Shown one piece after another: positions 5,971 to 6,923 of a DNA stretch of 6,923 nt. Numbering within the stretch: the first letter of the stretch is position 1; every line of letters begins with the position of its first letter. The stretch is taken from contig JAOUDT010000064.1 of assembly GCA_029859145.1 (NCBI GenBank), forward strand, positions 1 through 6,923, written 5' to 3'. The notes beneath the pieces were generated by a model. That model did no database searches. It was given only the letters and a program-made list of their open reading frames with translations, and was not told the DNA's origin. Source of the DNA: Dehalococcoidia bacterium. GTDB lineage: Bacteria > Chloroflexota > Dehalococcoidia > GIF9 > AB-539-J10. The translations under genes and the position numbers were made by a program.

Positions 5971-6816
5971 ATGAAGCGGGACATCGAAGCCTTCCTTGAA
6001 TATTTGAGCAGGGACAAAGGCTATTCTCGGAATACTCTGGCCGCTTATCGCAATGATTTGGCTCAAATGGCAGCCTTCATTACCTCAGAGCAGGCAAAGG
6101 GGATAATCACATCCTATGACGGGCTTCTGAAGGGCTATCTACTGAGGCTCAGGGAGAAGAGATACTCTGTGGCCACAACCGCTCGCAAGGTGGCATCAGC
6201 CAAATCATTCTTCAAGTTTATGGTTGATGCGGGCAGAATGAGGGAAAATCCGGCGCAGAATCTACCCTCGCCTCAAGTTAGCAGGCGTGCTCTTAAATTC
6301 TTGTCTCCCGCTGAGTACCAGAAGTTGCTTGCCGAGGCGGCGAAACTGTCGACTCCGGAAGCAAAAAGAGATGCGGTGATGCTGGAACTGCTTTATGCCA
6401 CTGGTGTGCGCATAAGCGAACTGGTGTCATTGAACACTGAAAACATTGATTTGGAACGAAATTGTGTGCGTATTGATTCCAAAAGACAGGTCCCTTTTGA
6501 GCATCGCCTGGGCCTGATTCTGGGGAATTTCCTTAGAAGTGATAGGCTTGACCTATTATATGACGAAAGTGAGCAAGCCCTGTTTCTTAACCGACGTGGT
6601 AGGAGGTTGACCCGGCAAGGGTTCTGGCAGATTATCAAGGGTTATGCCTCGAGGGCAGGGTTAGGTGGTAAGGTGACACCGCAGACCTTGCGCCATAGCT
6701 TTGCCAGACGCAAGCTGCAGAATGGCGTCGAGTTGAATCAACTCCAGCGGCTTTTGGGTCACGCCTATATTTCCAGTACAAGAATATATAAGCAACCTGC
6801 ACCAAGGAGAGGATAA
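5971..6816 (+). CDS. Xer-like tyrosine recombinase with altered catalytic motifs
   Basis: A 281-residue tyrosine recombinase: an N-terminal SAM-like core-binding domain (about 1-90, RNTLAAYRNDL, ARKVASAKSFFKF) and a catalytic domain from about 105. Xer proteins cut and rejoin DNA at dif-like sites to resolve chromosome dimers. Visible catalytic residues are Arg147 (GVRISEL), Arg241 (TLRHSF), His264 (LLGHA) and Tyr273 (RIYKQP). Three things depart from Xer consensus. The position of the first box II histidine is Gln238 (TPQTLRH instead of TPHTLRH). The beta-hairpin that normally reads GKGxKxR before VP is shortened to DSKRQVP, leaving Lys171 as the only candidate. Only eight residues follow the tyrosine, against about 23 in E. 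coli XerC. The ATG at 5971 is chosen because the family N-terminus (MKRDIEAFLEYL) begins there; upstream in-frame codons overlap uvrC. The stop overlaps the next ATG by 1 bp. Confidence 0.88.
   Translation: MKRDIEAFLEYLSRDKGYSRNTLAAYRNDLAQMAAFITSEQAKGIITSYDGLLKGYLLRLREKRYSVATTARKVASAKSFFKFMVDAGRMRENPAQNLPSPQVSRRALKFLSPAEYQKLLAEAAKLSTPEAKRDAVMLELLYATGVRISELVSLNTENIDLERNCVRIDSKRQVPFEHRLGLILGNFLRSDRLDLLYDESEQALFLNRRGRRLTRQGFWQIIKGYASRAGLGGKVTPQTLRHSFARRKLQNGVELNQLQRLLGHAYISSTRIYKQPAPRRG
6804..6809 (+). promoter_or_regulatory. Ribosome binding site of the basic-protein gene
   Basis: AAGGAG lies 6 nt before the ATG at 6816, inside the last codons of the recombinase gene. With the TAATG overlap this points to translational coupling and supports a real start at 6816. 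Confidence 0.75.
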
Positions 6817-6923
6817 TGCCAAAGAAATCACGACGCGCTAAAGCCAAACATCGAGCTGCGGTGGCGAGGGCGGTACAGGAGAGGCAGCCGCAAGAATCAG
6901 AGCCGCTAGCTGCTAAGATACAA
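6816..6923 (+). CDS. Small basic hypothetical protein (3' end outside window)
   Basis: The open frame starts at 6816 and continues to the right edge (36 codons seen). The N-terminus MPKKSRRAKAKHR is strongly basic, followed by a more polar, mixed-charge stretch (QERQPQESEP). I do not recognise a domain. Its start overlaps the recombinase stop by one base and has a good ribosome binding site, so it is almost certainly the second gene of that operon. A basic cytosolic tail ahead of a membrane helix, or a nucleic-acid-binding tail, would both fit; neither can be decided from the visible part. Confidence 0.65.
   Translation, partial: MPKKSRRAKAKHRAAVARAVQERQPQESEPLAAKIQ

Noticed and set aside
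5971..6816. Integrase of a prophage or genomic island
   Set aside because: Length and domain make-up are Xer-like, and no tRNA, attachment-site repeat, phage or transfer gene is visible. Island ends outside the window cannot be excluded.

Overview
The window (about 50% G+C by eye) looks like a stretch of bacterial chromosome. The best guess for the source is a member of the Chloroflexota, Dehalococcoidia-like. That guess rests on remembered resemblance of the GLUG-repeat lipoproteins and of UvrC to proteins of that group, plus start codons that largely lack Shine-Dalgarno sequences. It is an inference with low to moderate confidence. No plasmid, phage or transposon hallmark is visible apart from a Xer-type tyrosine recombinase, which is ordinarily a chromosomal housekeeping family.

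Layout. (1) Positions 1-2975, minus strand: two tandem, clearly paralogous genes for surface lipoproteins built from GLUG repeats (predicted parallel beta-helix). They are separated by 21 bp and probably form one operon. The upstream gene (987-2975) is complete. The downstream copy starts at 965 with a strong ribosome binding site and runs off the left edge of the window. (2) Positions 2976-3279: the only gene-free stretch of about 300 bp. It holds the lipoprotein upstream region on the minus strand. On the plus strand it holds a promoter-like pair, about 110 bp without a convincing ORF, and a strong intrinsic terminator. That combination could be a small RNA or leader. A second promoter-like pair follows for the next gene. 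(3) 3280-4011, plus: a DUF72/YecE-family protein. (4) 3986-5902, minus: complete UvrC, the nucleotide-excision-repair endonuclease, convergent with and overlapping the DUF72 gene by 26 bp. (5) 5903-5970: a 68-bp divergent promoter region with an extended -10 element for each neighbour, both so close to the start codons that the mRNAs would be leaderless or nearly so. (6) 5971-6816, plus: a Xer-like tyrosine recombinase with three departures from the family consensus. It overlaps by 1 bp the start of (7), a small very basic protein cut by the right edge.

Functionally the window joins a cell-surface module (the tandem lipoproteins) to a DNA-maintenance neighbourhood (UvrC excision repair; Xer-type site-specific recombination). 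Nothing in the sequence ties the two together, and no defence or biosynthetic system can be assembled from these genes. The points most worth a second look are the orphan promoter/terminator unit at 3025-3213, the back-to-back leaderless-type promoters of uvrC and the recombinase, the altered catalytic set of the recombinase, and the tandem GLUG lipoproteins with their DNA-level repeats.
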